A stretch of DNA of 64,000 bases. Source: Eutreptiella sp. 'Long Island Sound 2002'. Lineage: Eukaryota > Euglenozoa > Euglenophyceae > Eutreptiales > Eutreptiaceae. Shown piece after piece: positions 1 to 10,503 of this stretch. Made by a program: the position numbers and the translations under genes. The stretch's first letter is position 1, and the number at the start of each line of letters is the position of its first letter. The stretch covers positions 25,721,000 through 25,784,999 of the forward strand of contig OZ038384.1 of assembly GCA_964036045.1 (NCBI GenBank), written 5' to 3'. The notes beneath the pieces are model-generated. The model did no database searches. It worked only from the letters and a program-made list of their open reading frames with translations, and was not told the origin of the DNA.

Positions 1-2056
1 TGTATCGGCGACTGTCCGTTGGCTCGCGATTTTGCGGTAACCGATTGGTTAACTGTTATTTACAGATATTTTGGCGGAAACCCCGAAGAAGGGTCAGATT
101 TCATCAGTAAGGGGTTCGTTGCTTCCGCAATTTTCATATTATACACTCGCAAAATTAATCTGATTTTTTCAGACTTTAAGAATCGGATTTGCGACTTCGA
201 CATCCCCGCACTTGATATGATGAATCTCGAGTGGTCCTACATTTTTCCCTGATCGCGAATCAACCTTTCTTTTGGTTATGCCCTTCGCTTTTCTTTGAGA
301 TATAGGCGAAACAAAATTGATTCGTGAGGCCACCTTGAAAGGTCATATCTCCAGCTCAGGGCGAGGAATACCAATTTCGAGAATTGGGTTCGAACCGCCT
401 TGGTCTCAACTTAATTTAGGGAGCATCAAATGTCTTTGATGTGTACACATGCCCGGTTTAGCAAGCGATAATCGTCAAGAGGGTAGAAAGTGATATATAA
501 CTCTTGGACCATGCAACCGAATATTTTAATGCGACTTTTGAGTGTACCGCATGAGTGTTGGTGTTGCATAGAAGTTTTCATTGGGTTCCTACGTATTTTT
601 AACGGGTAGTTATGTCCATGGAGGGGCATGGCATATCATGGTGGGAGCCACTTTTGGAGGGTATGTGTTATATGCATGGTATGTGCTTCGATATGCTCAC
701 GCCCATGTTATATATCTCCGTTTGTCGGAAGATATATGCAGTCATACGTGGCAAGGGCTTCGCCCATGTCTCAGTGGTGAGCTCCATAGCGCTAGACTAA
801 GTCTACTGCTCATATAGTGCATGTGGGAGGGCTTACGGTGCGACCCACAAGCACCACTATCAATTTTCCCATTTTCATGGTGCGTGTTGGGAGGAGGCTC
901 GAAGGTGTTCCCCTGCGTCCATGTGGGGATCCAAGTCGGGAGATTGTTTGCAAATGGTCCCAAGCAATTGTGTTTTGAATCATATGTTGATACCATGGGT
1001 GAGCGAAGTTATATACTATTGTAATTATCTTGAATTTCGCATTATTTGCATGTTTTTGACCTCATTTTATGCTCATTTTTGTATTTTATGTGCTCAACTG
1101 GTCGGCTAACAGCAACGTGCCTAGAGATCTGTGAACTATGGTATGTTGCCTCTATGTTGGCATATGCTTCGGTGTTGTACCTCACCATATGCCGGATCAC
1201 GTGTCACTGTGGCGTGGCACACGAGGCCTCACAAAATTAGGTCCCAAATTCATGAGTTGACTTGTGAAGCATGTCATGTACATAACCGGAGGGGTTTCGG
1301 GGCCAATGACGGAAAATTCTTGGGCATGGACCTTTGGTTTGTATCACCCTTGTGTATTACTCTCCGGTTTGACACATGCATGGGGCATTTGAATATTTGC
1401 CGTATGCATTTTTGAGTATATAATTGATTTTTGGGCATAATGGTGTGATTTGCCTGATTTTGCTAGGTTATGAGGTCACATTCATGGGGCAGTTCTCCGA
1501 GCCCAATCGACTCCAAGTCCAACCAAGGTTATGTCAAGGAAGGGCATGGTCTTGAGTGCCACCCTAGGTCATGACACGCCACCTCCTCCATTGGGCTAGG
1601 ATTTAGAGGCTTGGGAGTGAACACATTTTTTCGGGTTTATGTAGTGACTTTTGACACATGGCATTTAGCCATCTTATTTGACTGGGTTCAGGGCATCATG
1701 TTGGCGAGTCAAGGGAAGGTCTTGAGTCCAGGGAATGAGGGGTCTATGGCTGTGATTGTGTACGTTTCCATCTTTCCCCAACTTTGCTTTATTTGTGTTC
1801 ATATGCCAATTTCAGGGCTTTCCTCTTTGGTGCAATTTTTGTACATGCCCACCGCCGTGAGACAACCGGCGTGTTGAACGGAAGCCCGCAGTGTGGATTG
1901 GATTTGGAGTGTGCCTGGTGCTGCTAGGGATCTGCGTGCAGGAGCAATTTTTACTTTTTTTGTGATGCAGAGCCTGGTGAGAAGCAGGACCATGGGAGTG
2001 TCGAGAAATGGTGGAAGGGGTATAGCAGGGGCCGGTCCTGATAGGGACCTTCTTTA
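1..2056 (+). repeat. gypsy-1 5' LTR (partial)
   Basis: Matches 10778-13265 almost colinearly once the 411-bp insertion and its duplicate are removed. It ends immediately before the primer-binding site with ...CTTTA. If the 3' LTR really starts at 10504, about 274 bp of this LTR lies left of the window. A TATA-like sequence sits at 1417-1424. The gag frame is already open in the last ~90 bp. Confidence 0.9.
370..405 (+). other. tRNA-like box in gypsy-1 LTR
   Basis: A perfect B-box-like GGTTCGAACC lies just after a 5-bp stem with a 7-nt loop (CCAAT/ATTGG), and an A-box-like CAGCTCAGGGCG lies just upstream. The same arrangement recurs in the 3' LTR near 11160, with some changes. The spacing does not make a proper tRNA because the variable region is missing. 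It may be a pol III promoter remnant or chance. Confidence 0.3.
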
Positions 2057-2069
2057 TGGTAGCAGAGGA
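2057..2069 (+). promoter_or_regulatory. Primer-binding site, initiator tRNA-Met
   Basis: TGGTAGCAGAGGA follows the LTR end directly. It is complementary to the 3' end (CCTCTGCTACCA) of a eukaryotic initiator tRNA-Met of the animal type. The gag frame is read through it as Tyr-Gly-Ser-Arg-Gly. Confidence 0.88.
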
Positions 2070-5039
2070 GTATCTGCCCCCTACCGCCGCACCGGGGACT
2101 TGGGCCCTCATGAGCCCTGCCCAAGGACGCCCCGGGTGCAGATCGTTGAGTCCGTGGAGTCGACGCCGGACTGGGAAGCCCGAGAAGAGCAAAGATGCTC
2201 AGAACGGAGACCCCCTGCAGAACATGGGCTGGACATGGAGGACCTGGCCTCCATGTGTGAAAGGCAATGCCGCAAGGCTTGCAATCTCCGCTCCGCTGCG
2301 GAGGAGTTGGAGGAGACCGGCAGCAACGGCAGAGCTCGGCGTTACCGGAAGCGCAGGTCCCCGAAACCCGCGGCAGAAGCCAGGGCGATGGAGACGGATC
2401 CCAGCCCCGTCAGGCTGTGGTCAGCTGCAGATTCCGAGGGGCACTCCGAGGGCTATCGGACAGCTTACCTTTCGGAGTCGGAGGAAATGGCCAGACCGCC
2501 CACAAGGGCGAACACGGCCCCAGAACCAAGCCTGGAGCATGACGCCGAGGCGTTGGAGAGGCCTGCCAGAGCCAGAACGGCGCCTGTGGCCCGGCACACG
2601 GAGCCAACGCGGGATAGCATCGGCGACACACCCATGGCGGAGGAGTCCGAGGCGCCGGGAACCGTGGGACGCGCCGGATCTGGTGGAAAGCACGTTGAGT
2701 GCCACTGCGAGCACGTGTCCTTCCTCATCGGCAAGTACCCAAAGATGGGGATGGACGCCATCGTGTAGCACCTCGACCGCCTGGACAACGCGAAGGACGG
2801 TCTAGAGGAGGACGTCGCGGGGATCCTGGATGACCAGTCGGCAGCGGAGAGAGACATGGCGGAGCTGCGAGCGGAACAGGACCGGTACCGGCAGGATCTG
2901 GAGCTGGCCCTGCAGAAGCAGCAGCGAGTGGTGGACAGCCTCCTCCACCTGGTTGAGGACATGTCGGGACGCCTGAAAAGGCTAGAGGAGTTACTACCCC
3001 TCGCCTCGGGTCCGGAGCTCCAGGCAAAGCCGGCAGCGGCAGAGCTGGTGGAGCGGGTTAAGACCCTCAGGAGCGCCATGGAAAAACCCATGGGCGGCCC
3101 TGCAGAGGCACCTTACGCGCCTCCGCGTGTTGACCCGGGTGCGCTGCCGTTTGTTCCCATGTTCAGCGAATCCATAATGCTCGGGGAGCAAACGGCACCG
3201 GCTGGGTCCATGCGGGAAGGGCGCGCAACCACGGACCTGAGGAGCCTGACGGTACAGATGTCCCATGCCGCCCAGGATCCAACGACCACTACGACTGCCC
3301 ATGCAGTTTATGCGGAAGAGGAGATCCAGAGCCAGACCATGCAGGGGCGAACCATGGGAAGCGCCGACGGACATGGTCGAGGCCATCCAGGCGGAAACCT
3401 GTCGGTGAAGGACCCCAATACGGGGATATGGACAGCCGGTGGAGCAAGTCCTTCCCGCATTCCAAACCCCATGGGTTCAGGCCCAACTGGACAGTACTCC
3501 ATGGAGGAGAGGGATGTACGGGGAGTGTACTCACACCCCCCGGCCACAGGTGGTATCCGTCTCGGTGGAGTGGTGGCTGCGGACGTCGGAGACGCCGTCA
3601 GGATTGACAACCTCAGGGGAATCAAAATCCCCTATTACGATGGCAACCCCTCCAATCTGGATGACTTCATCCTGGATTGGGAGGACTTTTCCGAGGAGGT
3701 CGTCGGCGAGATGAGGGGAGCGCCAAGGGACAAGTGGGTATGTCGGACATTCACACACAGACTGGCGCAGGACCTGAAGGAGGAGCTCAGGGATCAGATC
3801 CGTGACGGAGTGATCCAGACGGAGCAGACCTGCCTCCAGTGGCTGGAGGAAGAGGAGGGAACGGACGCCCCCAATCAGAAGTTGGAGGACTTGTGGTCCA
3901 TTCCGCTGCCCCTGGAGCGCGGGGAACTGAGGGTCCGGGAATGGAATCGGTACATCCGCAAGTACCGAAGAAGCCTCAAGCTGGTGGAAGACTGGAATGA
4001 GGCCAGCGAGATCCGACACTTGCTGAAGGACGTCCTCCCCGGGCACTGGAAGAGAAGAGTGGAGGATGAGGAGAAGAATAGAGCAAAGAAGCGCGTGGCC
4101 TTACGGATCATGGCATCGGAGGACACCCACGCCGGAATAATGGAGTTTTTCCGGCGAAACCTCGGCGAGCCCAGCCGAATGTTGCCATTGAAGAACGCCG
4201 TCTATGTGGAGGTATTCGGTGACACCATGGGGCAAAGGCTGATGCGCCTCAACAACGTGGAGTGGAGGCGTGGAGAACAGCTGAGGATGCAGGCCATCTT
4301 CGCCCGCATGAGCCTGGACGAGATCGTGAAGTACATAACGGTGGAGCTGAAGCTCAACGCCAAAAACGAGGCCCACGTGCAGGATCGACAAGGCCCAGGA
4401 CATAGAGGTCATCGAGAAGATCACCACCAGCCAGAGGTCAAGGGGGACACGGTCGGCACCGCGGAGGAAGGGAGTGGAAGCGGCCAAGATCTCTGGATCG
4501 CGACCGGCCCAGAGGATCATGAAGAAGCCCACTTCTTCGCGTTTGTAGCGCACAACATGAAGGAGAATGGGCAGGACAGGTCCAGGTGGAACCGCCTGGA
4601 CCCCAGGTCCAAGAACCGCAGAGAACCGCGGAGGATCGGGAACCCGCCGCTCTCGTTCGGCGAGTACAGATCGCAGCACACCGGTTGCTGGGTCTGCTAC
4701 GGCAAGGGGAACAACCATGCACATGACCACCGGCATTGCAAGGTATACGAGGAGGACAAGAAGATGTACTTCGCCGCCCATCCCGACAGGAAGCCCAAGG
4801 AGCAACAAATTGCCGATCGGAAGGCAAAGGGCGGAGACGGTGGAAAAGGCCAAGGAAAGGGCCAAGGGAAAGGCGGAGGAAAAGGCTATGGTGGAGGACC
4901 CGGTCCAGACCGACGCGTGAGGTCGATCGAGGAGGTTGCTGAGGACATGTTGAGGACGTTGGAGGAACTCAAAGCCCATCAACGTGGTGGACAAAGTCTG
5001 AGCGGATCGCAGCAGGAGGGAGCTGCGGCAGGCCATGTC

Positions 5040-5042
5040 TAG
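5040..5042 (+). promoter_or_regulatory. In-frame amber between gag and pol (candidate readthrough site)
   Basis: GTC TAG AGG AGC C: the frame is open on both sides and continues into the protease. gypsy-2 has GCC TAG TGG AGC C at its own gag-pol junction. The shared position and similar 3' context suggest readthrough, as in gammaretroviruses; this is inference. Confidence 0.5.
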
Positions 5043-5813
5043 AGGAGCCCCCACGGGAATGGGACCCCGGAGGTCTCTCCTCCGAAAATCAGTGGAATCC
5101 CAGAGAAAGCAAAGGCACATCGGGTGCCGAAGAAGGCTCCAGAAGAGTCAAAACCACTGAGTTTCGCCACTCCGAACCCCTGGAGCGCCCTGCCAAGGGA
5201 AGTTTATGTGGGCAAGGGACGTGGCAAGAAGGAAGGAGCGACCACGGAGAGCCCCGTGGAAGGGCGGGACCAGCCCAAGATCTACACCATCCGTGACCAT
5301 ACCCTCGAAGTCCTGATGCACCCGGATGTGCTAGAGTTGCATGCCGTGAGAGTCGTCCATACACCGCATGGTGACGAGCGGCAGTTGCACTTGAAGGTGC
5401 GTGTATGGTGCGGACAAGAGGAGTTGGTGGTGGATGCTTTGGTGGATACGGGTGCCCAGGTGAGCCTGGTCCGGAGAGGGTTGTTCAAGGAGGAATCCCT
5501 GCAGCCCAGCCGGAGACCGGTACGCCTGGAGGTGGCCAATGGAGAGATTATGGGTGGTGGAACCCATGAGGCCACTATCAGTATGGAATTCCGGGAGCAT
5601 GAGCGCTTGAACCGCCCTGACTTGGCGAAGAGAAGCACTCCATCCGGGAACTTCTATGTGGCCGACATTACAGATTGGGATATGATCATGGGGTATGACT
5701 TCATGGTGGCAAATGCCATTGGAGCCCTTCCCCATCGCGCAACGCTGGTCCGGGAGGATGATGAATGCCTCACATGGCTGTCCACGGATTATGCATGCGG
5801 ATCATCCCAATGA
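5043..5813 (+). CDS. gypsy-1 aspartic protease (start of Pol)
   Basis: Retropepsin-type protease that would process the Gag-Pol polyprotein. The active-site Asp-Thr-Gly sits in ALVDTGAQVSLV (about 5440-5475). A second hydrophobic-Gly block, MIMGYDFM (about 5683-5706), matches the ILG/IMG motif of the fold. No Met is needed if the segment is reached by readthrough of TAG 5040; the first Met is at 5124. The frame is closed by TGA at 5811-5813 and reopens in the same frame with the RT segment. That stop therefore looks like a CGA-to-TGA nonsense mutation within a single Pol, not a natural end. Confidence 0.82.
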   Translation, partial: RSPHGNGTPEVSPPKISGIPEKAKAHRVPKKAPEESKPLSFATPNPWSALPREVYVGKGRGKKEGATTESPVEGRDQPKIYTIRDHTLEVLMHPDVLELHAVRVVHTPHGDERQLHLKVRVWCGQEELVVDALVDTGAQVSLVRRGLFKEESLQPSRRPVRLEVANGEIMGGGTHEATISMEFREHERLNRPDLAKRSTPSGNFYVADITDWDMIMGYDFMVANAIGALPHRATLVREDDECLTWLSTDYACGSSQ

Positions 5814-8594
5814 AATGCTGAGGAAGAAGATCGGATCGTCCGAGCGGTGCAAGCTGTGGGTGCCAAGTCCAGAGGAGACCGCGGAGTTCAGCTCACGGAG
5901 CATGGAATGGCGCCGCAGGTGTATGACAGGATGATCCAGACGCTGGGAGCCGAAGCGCCCGAGACGGACGTCTTCGCTTCCCGGGATGCCCCACTTTTGC
6001 GGAAGTGTAGGAGGCATTGGCATCGAGGGGACTCAGCCTGGCACAGGCATTGGGGTTTGAAGGAGTGGGGGCCCATGTATTGGCATGGCTCCCTGGACAA
6101 TACCAGACGTACGGTGGAGAAGATCGTCGCGGATAGGGCGAAGGGGATCCTGGTCATAACCGGCATAGGATCCACCCGGTGTCCGCTGGAGGGTCTCAAG
6201 TCGACGCTGGACTCAATCACCCTGAACGAGATGTCATTCGGGCCAGAGAAGGAGTTTTTCATCGATGCCAAGGGTGTATCAATGCCCTCCCTGGGTCAAG
6301 CGTGGGGTACCAAGGCTTTCCTGGTGGATGGGGCGCAAGCCGAGCCCACGGGTGATGAAGCGTTCATCTGTAGGGTGGAGGCGGTGCCCATGAAGGTCAT
6401 GTTTGAGCGCAAGGAGGGGACGGATCAGCCAATTGATGGCATTGACGTCCTGTCCCACGCCGACATCGACCATGTCGTCAACTACATGCGGATGGGGATG
6501 CACGACCGGATGGCAGCCAAGAAGAGGTGGGCCATGGTCACATCTCCGCATTGGTGGGATGATAAGAGGTTGGTCACCGGCAAGTACGACAAGGATGATT
6601 TCGTGGCGAGGGTCATGGATCACATCGCGGACCAATATGATGGTCCGGTTGGGTCGGACCCACCGACGTGGGATTTTCCAAGAATGGAGGCCGGTAGCAA
6701 CAAGAACTCGGTCAATGCCGCAAATCTCCGAAGATTATCGGTGGGAAGTGCACCCCACGACGATGAAGACGGCATATCGGACGAGGAGAAGTCGGACTCG
6801 GACTCGGAAGAGGCCTATACCGCAGTGCGGTCGGTTGTATCGATACCGAAGCGAGCGGCTGAAGAGGCCCAGGAGAACCCGAAGGTCGCCGAGCTGAAGG
6901 AGAGGCTGATCAATGCCTATCCGCGGCTATTCAGTGCCGTCGCCAACAAGAACCCTCCGGATTGTGGGAGGTTTGGCACAGCGAGGATCAAGCTGAAGCC
7001 GAACCCCAAGATCTATCGTCATCGGGAGTACCAACCTCAGGGCGGTCGGGCCGAGGCCATGAAGAAGTTGTTGGCCGAGTTTTTTGAGCGGGGCTGGATC
7101 GAACCCTCCGACAGTGAGTGGGCCAGCCCAGCCTTTATCGTGCCCAAGAAGGAGAAGGGCGAGTGGAGGTTGGTGGTGGATTGCAGGGGTTTGAACGAGC
7201 AAACCGAGCACGACTCGTACTCGCTTCCTCTGATCGACACCATCCTCCAAAAGCAACAGAAAAAGCGGATCTTTACGGTGTTAGACCTGAAACACGGCTA
7301 TCAACAGATGCCGCTACACCCGGACTCCAGGCCCTGCACAGCGATGTCGACGCCGCTGGGGCCCATGCAGTGGAAAGTGGTGCCTATGGGCGCCAAGAAT
7401 GGCAACGCCGCTTTCCAGCGCATGATGGAGGACCTACTCGGTCCTGTCCGGGACTGTGCCGACCCCTTTGTGGATGACATCATCATCGGATCCGGCACGG
7501 AGGACATGACTGAGGACAAGCTCATCGAAGCGCATGAGAAGGATCTGCGCCGACTGCTCAGCGAGCTCGACAAGCACAACATGGTGTGCAAGCCCACCAA
7601 AGCCTCACTCTTCGTGAACGAAGTGGAGTTCGCGGGTCAGGTGGTTGGTCACAGGCAACGCCGTCCCATGCCTGGGAAGCTGGCGTCCCTGCACCACTGC
7701 GAGAAGCCCCAGACCATCAGCAAACTCCGATCCTTCATGGGGTTCTGTAACTACTCTTCGGGCTATGTCCGGATGTATGCAGAACTGTCGGGGCCGCTGC
7801 ACAAGATGCTGCAGGTGGGCAAGTTCGATGGCCGGAAGGGGAGCAAGAAGAAACTTGCCTGGACCCCTGAGGCCGAATATGCGTTCAGCCGCCTGAAGGA
7901 GCGACTCCTGGGGCAGCTGGGGCTATTCCTGGTGGACCCGGACAAGGAATTCGTGCTACGGACGGACGCCTCGGACTATGCTGTAGGGGCAGTCCTCGAG
8001 CAGTTCCGGGACGACGGGTCACACGTACCCGTGGCGTTTAGGAGCCGGATCCTGGCCGAGGGCCAACGCCGAACCTGGACCGCGAGGGAGAAGGAGACGT
8101 ACGCCATTGTTTGTGCGCTCAGGAAGTGGTCTGGCCACATCGGATTGCAACTGGTGGTGGTTTGTACGGACCATCAGTCCTTGCAGAGCTGGCACAAGGA
8201 GCACGTCGACACCCCCTCGGGACCGGCGGCAAGGAGGGCCCGATGGCATGAGACGTTCACCAAGTTCGACCTCAGCGTCGTGTACGTCCCGGGGAAGGAC
8301 AACACTGTGGCAGGTTGCCTCAGTCGATGGGCCTATCCCGCGGGCAAGGCATGGATGGACATATCCAGCCATGGAGACGCCGAGGAGACTGAGGAGACCA
8401 AACGCATCATCGAGATGGAGAAGGCCATGGAGCAAGAGGGGGTCAAGTGCTTTGTGGTGATGGCAAACCGTACGGACCTGGCCAGGTTCCGGGGTGCCCG
8501 AGTCCAAGCTATTCAAGAGGAAACCTCTCGAGCAATGGATGGTGGCCCCTGTAGAGCTAGTCAGGTCGGTGCTCACAGAGGACTGGTCGGATGA
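5814..8594 (+). CDS. pol: gypsy-1 Pol: methyltransferase-like segment, RT, RNase H
   Basis: Reverse transcriptase and RNase H of gypsy-1 (open frame of 915 aa from 5847). The N-terminal ~160 residues (about 5960-6330) contain DVFAS and end in AFLVDG. They correspond in place and outline to the NPPF-bearing segment of gypsy-2 and look like a degenerate Dam-like methyltransferase fold. RT follows (about 6990-7680): the DCRGLN block, FTVLDLKHGYQQ, and the catalytic FVDD at 7466-7483 (FVDD in place of the common YVDD). RNase H begins at VLRTDASDYAVG (about 7950) and reaches the PGKDNTVAGCLSRW block near 8290-8330. The true frame leaves this ORF by a one-base shift near 8495; the last ~30 residues to 8594 are out of frame. 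Confidence 0.88.
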   Translation, partial: NAEEEDRIVRAVQAVGAKSRGDRGVQLTEHGMAPQVYDRMIQTLGAEAPETDVFASRDAPLLRKCRRHWHRGDSAWHRHWGLKEWGPMYWHGSLDNTRRTVEKIVADRAKGILVITGIGSTRCPLEGLKSTLDSITLNEMSFGPEKEFFIDAKGVSMPSLGQAWGTKAFLVDGAQAEPTGDEAFICRVEAVPMKVMFERKEGTDQPIDGIDVLSHADIDHVVNYMRMGMHDRMAAKKRWAMVTSPHWWDDKRLVTGKYDKDDFVARVMDHIADQYDGPVGSDPPTWDFPRMEAGSNKNSVNAANLRRLSVGSAPHDDEDGISDEEKSDSDSEEAYTAVRSVVSIPKRAAEEAQENPKVAELKERLINAYPRLFSAVANKNPPDCGRFGTARIKLKPNPKIYRHREYQPQGGRAEAMKKLLAEFFERGWIEPSDSEWASPAFIVPKKEKGEWRLVVDCRGLNEQTEHDSYSLPLIDTILQKQQKKRIFTVLDLKHGYQQMPLHPDSRPCTAMSTPLGPMQWKVVPMGAKNGNAAFQRMMEDLLGPVRDCADPFVDDIIIGSGTEDMTEDKLIEAHEKDLRRLLSELDKHNMVCKPTKASLFVNEVEFAGQVVGHRQRRPMPGKLASLHHCEKPQTISKLRSFMGFCNYSSGYVRMYAELSGPLHKMLQVGKFDGRKGSKKKLAWTPEAEYAFSRLKERLLGQLGLFLVDPDKEFVLRTDASDYAVGAVLEQFRDDGSHVPVAFRSRILAEGQRRTWTAREKETYAIVCALRKWSGHIGLQLVVVCTDHQSLQSWHKEHVDTPSGPAARRARWHETFTKFDLSVVYVPGKDNTVAGCLSRWAYPAGKAWMDISSHGDAEETEETKRIIEMEKAMEQEGVKCFVVMANRTDLARFRGARVQAIQEETSRAMDGGPCRASQVGAHRGLVG

Positions 8595-10110
8595 CTATGC
8601 GGCATCCGAGCACTGGAGCAAGTACTGGAATGCCGTGAGCGCCCCGTCGGACGACGAATGGCCCGAGGGCTTGACAGAGGATGGGGATAAACTATTCCTC
8701 AAGGACAAGCTATTGGTCCCTGAGAACCGAATGGAGGAGCTCATTGACCACTGGCATAACGCCCAGCTCATGCATCCTGGTCGGGAAAAGATGCAGCAGG
8801 ACCTGGAGTGGCGCTTCAAGTTCCCACCGGGGTACTACGCCCTCCTGGACAAGTACTGCAGCGACTGCGCCGTGTGTTGGGCCACGAAGAGCCCCAACCA
8901 CTCCACGGCGGGCAACCCGGTGTACATGGCTATACTGGAAGCCCCTATGCGGTCCGTGGCCATGGATGTGTTCGCCATGCCTGAGGTCACCGTGGACGGA
9001 GAGACCTACGACTGTGTCATCCTGGCGGTGGACAGGCACAGCGGGTATATTGTGGCAGTCCCGGGCAAGAAGTCCAAGAAGAAGGACAAGAAGGACAAGC
9101 ATGGAGTGGGTCTGCAGGCCAAGACCGTCGCTAATGCCATGATCAGGCATTGGCTGACAATGTTTGATGTCCCGGCTGTCATCTGCGGCGATCGGGGCAG
9201 TCAATTCGTGGGGACGTGGTCCAAGACGATGTGCAAGCACATGGGGATTCGGCACGCCAAGACCGTGGCGTACCACAGCCGGTCAAATAGCCGGGCTGAG
9301 CTGACCGGGCGGCAGATGTTCGAGAAGTTCCGCCAGCTGCACATTGACGAACCGGGCCGGAACTGGTATGATTCGCTGTGGAGAGTACTCCAGGCGTACC
9401 ATGACCTTCTGGGACCCACTGGACTGTCGCCCCATCGTATCCTGTTCCTACGGGATCGAGTGTCACGCACTCTCCCGTGGTTGAACCATGGCAAAGTGGC
9501 CCGGGATGCGAATGCTATGATGGCCGAGGCGGACAACACAGCGGCCAAGGTGTGCAAAGCACTTCAGGACGAGCATGAGAAGAGGGCCAAGTACTTCAAG
9601 CAGGGAAAAGTCCAGAAGTATGCTCTCCAAGACACCGTATGGGTGGAGCGGCACCGCAAGGATTTCCTGTCCAGGCATCGGCAGGCATCTTGGTATGTGC
9701 CGGGGGTAATCGTGCGGAACGTCGGGCAGGATGTGTACGCGGTTCGTGTGGGGGATAACAAGATCCTGGACCGCGACCATACCCAGCTTCGTCGCGGAGC
9801 ACCAGAGCCCAGCGGACGTCCCGTCACCTTCGAGTTCACGGCCGGCAATGTGGACTCGGACGACGAGGGTGAGGACGACAACTTCACTGTTGAGAAGATC
9901 CTGGCAGACAAGCCAGACCCGGGGACGCCTGGGGGGAGGCTTGATAAAGTCCGTTGGAAGGGATTCGCCGCGTCCAGGGATTTGTGGGAGCCTCCGAGCA
10001 GCTTTGTGCCGAGGTACACCACGGTTCTGATGGAGTATCTGAAGAAAAAGAACATTTCTTTGGATGTCAAGGATGTGTTGGTCCATTTGGTGGCTGCAGT
10101 AGCACCGTAA
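8494..10110 (+). CDS. gypsy-1 Pol C-terminus: integrase and chromodomain
   Basis: Integrase with an N-terminal HHCC zinc-binding module (DHWHNAQLMHPG ... CSDCAVC, about 8745-8880) and the DDE core: Asp in AMDVFAMP (near 8965), Asp in CGDRGSQF (near 9188) and Glu in SNSRAELTGRQ (near 9299). A basic linker precedes a C-terminal chromodomain (about 9880-10010; FTVEKILADK ... VRWKGF ... WEPPSSF) that would tether the pre-integration complex to modified histones. The frame is offset from the RT ORF, so the 'start' at 8494 is the frameshift point, not an initiation codon. It ends in TAA at 10108-10110. Presence of the chromodomain places gypsy-1 among the chromoviruses. Confidence 0.9.
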   Translation: MPESKLFKRKPLEQWMVAPVELVRSVLTEDWSDDYAASEHWSKYWNAVSAPSDDEWPEGLTEDGDKLFLKDKLLVPENRMEELIDHWHNAQLMHPGREKMQQDLEWRFKFPPGYYALLDKYCSDCAVCWATKSPNHSTAGNPVYMAILEAPMRSVAMDVFAMPEVTVDGETYDCVILAVDRHSGYIVAVPGKKSKKKDKKDKHGVGLQAKTVANAMIRHWLTMFDVPAVICGDRGSQFVGTWSKTMCKHMGIRHAKTVAYHSRSNSRAELTGRQMFEKFRQLHIDEPGRNWYDSLWRVLQAYHDLLGPTGLSPHRILFLRDRVSRTLPWLNHGKVARDANAMMAEADNTAAKVCKALQDEHEKRAKYFKQGKVQKYALQDTVWVERHRKDFLSRHRQASWYVPGVIVRNVGQDVYAVRVGDNKILDRDHTQLRRGAPEPSGRPVTFEFTAGNVDSDDEGEDDNFTVEKILADKPDPGTPGGRLDKVRWKGFAASRDLWEPPSSFVPRYTTVLMEYLKKKNISLDVKDVLVHLVAAVAP

Positions 10111-10503
10111 TGGATCCCCCTTGGCATTTTTGTTTGTTTTTGTGCTTGGGAGACGGGTGAGGGCGTTCATCCGGGGATTTTTGTGCCTTGATTGGCCATA
10201 TACGCCCTTCACTCGATCTCCACATATATATTTCATTGTGGTATACTTATTTAGGTCGACCGACGACGTTTTTCTATCTTTGATCCCCTTGGTCCATGTT
10301 GTAGATCAAGAGGAGACCGGATATGGCGTAGGGCACCGATTATGAGTGTCTTCACCCCTCCCTTGGGGCATGGGGGACGCCTACGACGTGTGTGGGGCCT
10401 CCATGTGTCCTTGGGACATGGGGGGGGGGTGTGGAGCCCATTGGGGTCCTTCCGTCCTCTCTTCAATGACTTCCGAGCGGATACAACGCTCTGAGAAGGG
10501 GGG
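10111..10503 (+). other. gypsy-1 3' non-coding region with candidate polypurine tracts
   Basis: No coding signal. Two purine runs could prime plus-strand synthesis: 10420-10429 (G10, followed by TGTGG) and 10493-10503 (GAGAAGGGGGG, followed by TGAAG). The second is preferred because TGAAG is nearly the inverse of the LTR end CTTTA. Confidence 0.55.

Larger units (their letters stand above)
1965..5042 (+). pseudogene. gag: gypsy-1 gag (in-frame TAG at 2766)
   Basis: Capsid/nucleocapsid precursor of gypsy-1. The first in-frame ATG, at 1965, lies inside the LTR. The frame passes through the LTR end and primer-binding site, stops at TAG 2766-2768, then continues in the same frame from 2769 to 5042. 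The part after 2856 begins with a charged coiled-coil-like segment (about 2856-3000), followed by the capsid-like helical region (about 3600-4370). A zinc knuckle of the form C-x2-C-x8-H-x4-C lies near 4687-4740, followed by a Gly/Lys-rich RNA-binding tail (4830-4900). The TAG at 2766 could be a CAG-to-TAG nonsense mutation; translation may also begin downstream at the ATG at 2856. It ends at TAG 5040-5042, after which the frame stays open into the protease. Confidence 0.8.

Noticed and set aside
1-20. Window start as the true left end of the gypsy-1 LTR (it begins TGTATCGG)
   Set aside because: The matching position in the 3' LTR (10778) has no polypurine tract before it. The tract and a plausible TG start lie about 274 bp further left.
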